Part shown: positions 61,175 through 64,000 of the stretch, in pieces
Layout: the number at the start of each line of letters is the position of its first letter
How positions within the stretch are numbered: the first letter of the stretch is position 1
Assembly (NCBI RefSeq): GCF_901875305.1
Contig: NZ_CABFLY010000002.1
Span: forward strand, 372,001 to 436,000
DNA from: Rothia mucilaginosa
GTDB taxonomy: Bacteria > Actinomycetota > Actinomycetes > Actinomycetales > Micrococcaceae
Reading direction: 5' to 3'
Length of the DNA: 64,000 nucleotides
Program-made: the position numbers and the translations under genes
Notes under the pieces: model-generated
What the model was told of the DNA's origin: nothing
Seen by the model: only the letters and a program-made list of their open reading frames with translations
Database searches by the model: none

Positions 61175-64000
61175 GTGACTGATTTCAACTCACTGATTGC
61201 CGAGTTCGGCAGGCAGGTGCGGGAGAACCTGCGTTTTGGGGAAGGTGAACCGGAGGCTCAGCTGACGAACCCGGTAGCCACCCTTCTGAAGGGTTTTGGC
61301 GCTCTGCATTCAATGGAAGTTCAGACCGTCCGTGAGTCCTCGCTGAAAACAGCGGGGGGGGGGGTCTAGTTTCTGAGGGTCTGGTTCGCCCTGATTACGC
61401 CATCATGGTCGATGGTGTTTTAACCGGTTATGTGGAGCTGAAGGCTCCGGGTAAGAACATTGACCCCGCTTCTTTTGGTAAGAAGAGCCACGAATATAGG
61501 CAGTGGCAGCGTCTGCGGAACCTTCCCAACCTTTTGTACACCAACGGCACCGAGTGGCGTCTTTATCGTTATGGTAAGCCTATACCGACAGGCTCTGAGA
61601 AAAACGATAACGCAGTAAACGTAAGTGCTGGTTCATTCATCATCAGGAATAAGCGTGTTCTATTTCCTGAAAAAATTACATGGAGTGCTCCGGCCGATCT
61701 GGCTACCCTTTTCCTGAATTTCTTGCGCTGGGTACCGGCTCCTATTACAAGCGCTGACCGATTGGTGGAAACCTTAGCGCCCCTGGCAGCACTGCTACGT
61801 GAGGAAATGCTGGTGAGTCTCACGGCGCAGGAGAAAACGGATGCGTCGAAACGCACCAAGGCGGAGAAAAAGGGCGAGGAAGATGAAGTTACTCTTCCCA
61901 AGCTGGTGGGTCTGCGTAAGGATTGGCGCGATACTCTCGCTCCCAATACGAGCAATGAAGAGTTCGCCGATAGCTTTGCCCAGACTGTGGTGTTCTCGCT
62001 GGTGGTCGCTCTCTCAGAGAATCTCGACCTCAACCTCGATACCTTCTCATCGATGATTCGTCGTCTGCGCTCTCAGCATGGCCTGCTGGGCAATGCGTTG
62101 AGTCTTCTCACTGAGCATCTGGATGAGGATAGTTCCTTGTATAGCACTTTGGCTGTTATTGTGCGTGTGATGAACGCTGCGTCATGGCCAGATATTTCCA
62201 GCGGTAAGTCAGACGTATACCTGCACCTCTACGAGCACTTCCTGAAGGTCTATAACCCCGAGCAGCGTAAGAAGACCGGTAGCTACTACACCCCCGTTGA
62301 GGTGGTGGACCAGATGGTGCGCCTGGTAGATGACGCTCTGCGTGCCTACCTGGGCAAGGAACACGGTCTGGCGAGTGAGGGTGTGTCCGTGATTGACCCG
62401 GCGATGGGTACCGGCACCTATCCTCTGTCGGTGATGCATAGGGTGGCGAAGACGGAGAGCCTCGCTCCCGCTGCACGTACTCGTGCCCTGAATCGTCTGG
62501 CAAAGAACCTGTACGGCTTTGAGTTACAGTCGGGTCCTTTCTCCGTGGCTGAGCTCCGTCTGAACGAGACGCTTAAAGAGATGGGTGCTGATATTCCTGA
62601 GGACGGTCTAAATCTCTATGTAGCGGATACTCTGAGCGACCCCTACGCTAAGCAGAAGCCGGTGAACAGTCAGACCCTGCGCCTGCTCTCTCAGCTGTCG
62701 AATAAGGCAACTAGGGTGAAGCGTGAGGTGCCTATTCAGGTGTGCATTGGTAATCCGCCGTATAAGGATAAGGCGGAGGGTATGGGCGGCTGGGTGGAGT
62801 CGGGCTTCCGCTCTGCCGATGTCGCCTCCCCCATTCTGGATGACTTCCGTGCACCGGGTATGGGTAGGTACGAGTATGTGCTGAAGAACCTGTACGTCTA
62901 TTTCTGGCGCTGGGCGTTCTGGAAGGTCTTTGAGGATTCTTTCCGTGCTCTGGAAGGTCAGCCCGATAGTGCTCAACGTGCGGGTGTGGTCTGTTTTATT
63001 ACTGCATCTGGCTATCTGAATGGGCCCGGTTTCGCGGGAATGCGCGAGTATATTCGCCGTTCGTCTAGCCGCGGCTGGATTATTAACGTGACTCCTGAGG
63101 GCAAGCGCCCGCCGGCGAAGAACGCTGTCTTTGCTATTGAGACTCCGGTGTCTATTGCCCTGTTTTTGCGTGAAGAGGACACTAATGAGCAGGTTTCTGC
63201 GGATATTCGTTATGTGGCTCTGCACGGAACATATCCAGAGAAAATGCAGGCTCTTGCAGCCCTCGAACTGGATAGCGCAGAGTTTGAACCGGCGCGTTCC
63301 GGCTGGGGTGATAAGTTCGCTCCCGAAGCGGGTGGTGACTGGGATAGCTACCCTGAATTGCCTGATTTCTACCTAGACCATTTTCCTGGGATTAATCCCT
63401 CTAGGTCGTGGGTATATGATCCTTCCCCATCCATTTTGGAAGAACGCTGGGCTGAACTGATTGAGGGCACCGATTTGCAGGTACGTGCTGAGCGTTTCAA
63501 GAAAACTGATAGCACCAGTATCTTCGCAGGTAAAAAACCGCTTCCCGGAGAAGATACTTTCCAAGGAAGTCATGAAAGCCTTAACGACCAGATTGCTCGC
63601 GAGGTTATTCCGGATGCGCCGAATATTGTACCGGTAGGATATCGTTCCTTTGACCGTCAGTATATTTTGGCTGATGCTCGTCTAATTCACAGGCCCTCAC
63701 CCAAATTATGGGAATATCGCATTCCTGACCAGATTTTTATTGTGGAACAGCACGCACACTACCCCAAAGCAGGTCCAGGGTTGTTCTTTAATACCCTCAT
63801 TCCCGATAAACACTCATTTAAGGGAAGTGAGGGTGGACGAGCTCACCCGACGCTGAATACTGGTGGTACGCCAAACCTCACCGAGTCTGCCGAGCAGATG
63901 CTCCGCGAGCGCTTCGGCAACAATGCTCCCGGCGACCTCGTTTACTACCTGGCGGCACTCACCGGTCACCCCGGATACGTGCGCACCTTTGACGAGCCGC
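61175..64000 (+). CDS. Single-chain restriction-modification enzyme (type ISP/IIG-like), frame broken at G11, partial
   Basis: Translation from GTG 61175 gives VTDFNSLIAEFGRQ and continues to a TAG right after the G11 run (61354-61364). In the +1 frame the sequence is then open from the tract to the window end (checked codon by codon), more than 870 codons. Joined, the protein has an N-terminal PD-(D/E)xK nuclease (GEPEAQL, RPDYAIMVDG, YVELKAPGK). Next comes an N6-adenine methylase (KTGSYYTPVEVV, VIDPAMGTGTYPL, NPPY). A C-terminal specificity region follows, resembling Type ISP (SFDRQYILADARLIHRP, YYLAALTGHPGYVRTF). No helicase domain lies between nuclease and methylase. Twelve G would fuse the frames, so this copy is in the OFF phase or has a sequencing error in the run. 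The 3' end is outside the window. Confidence 0.85.
61354..61364 (+). repeat. Homopolymer G11 within the restriction-modification gene
   Basis: Eleven G lie after codon 59. As sequenced, the frame stops three bases after the run. With 12 (or 9) G the reading frame would be intact, which is the classic layout of a contingency locus. Confidence 0.9.

Noticed and set aside
1-64000. CRISPR array, insertion sequence or prophage
   Set aside because: No regularly spaced repeats, transposase or phage structural genes were seen.

Overview
The window is a GC-rich stretch of an actinobacterial chromosome. Gene content and order point to the Micrococcaceae, most likely Rothia. The evidence is a full pupylation locus, RbpA, a naturally fused PafBC, Ppm1, HelY, BioMNY and Micrococcales-type small proteins. 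The species call is inference, since no database was searched. Genes are dense and mostly housekeeping. I see no insertion sequence, prophage, CRISPR array or rRNA operon.

Layout. 1-2437: intergenic DNA with a strong terminator, then an ABC-2 exporter pair on the minus strand. 2598-7460: sufR-sufB-sufD-sufC-sufT, the Fe-S cluster scaffold operon, without sufS/sufU. 7598-8283: an Ltp-family surface lipoprotein whose promoter carries a G9 run between -35 and -10. 8385-10298: an HD-fold protein and a DUF4253-like protein. 10418-12632: bioN-bioM-bioY, the biotin ECF importer, with a candidate BioQ operator. 12929-20549: an ABC-F ATPase, an orphan 28-residue peptide gene, a YdjM-like membrane protein behind a LexA-like palindrome, two SDR enzymes, an ABC ATPase, a TrmH methylase and ribosomal protein L31 with a hairpin leader. 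20835-26438: an LCP ligase, a membrane protein with a HIRAN-like domain, and PepN. 26716-28051: tRNA-Leu(GAG) and butanediol dehydrogenase. 28450-39269: M20 peptidases, L-lactate dehydrogenase, RecO, UppS, PyrD, an A-type Fe-S carrier and TrpD. 39835-41889: NfeD and SPFH membrane proteins, then RbpA behind a SigR-type promoter.

42096-60900 is one long minus-strand block that follows the mycobacterial order trmI-arc(mpa)-dop-pup-pafA-pafBC-tatA-tatC-helY, then a degenerate amidohydrolase and ppm1. The 20S proteasome genes prcB/prcA, normally between pup and pafA, are absent, and the ATPase lacks the C-terminal proteasome-docking motif. This looks like a proteasome-free pupylation system. Pup already ends in Glu, and Dop carries a large insertion.

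61175-64000: a single-chain restriction-modification enzyme, cut by the window edge. Its reading frame is broken at a run of 11 G; 12 G would restore it. Together with the G9 promoter run, this suggests that the strain varies a surface lipoprotein and a DNA methylation/restriction system by slippage of G tracts. These two loci, the small orphan peptide gene and the proteasome-less pupylation block are the most interesting parts.
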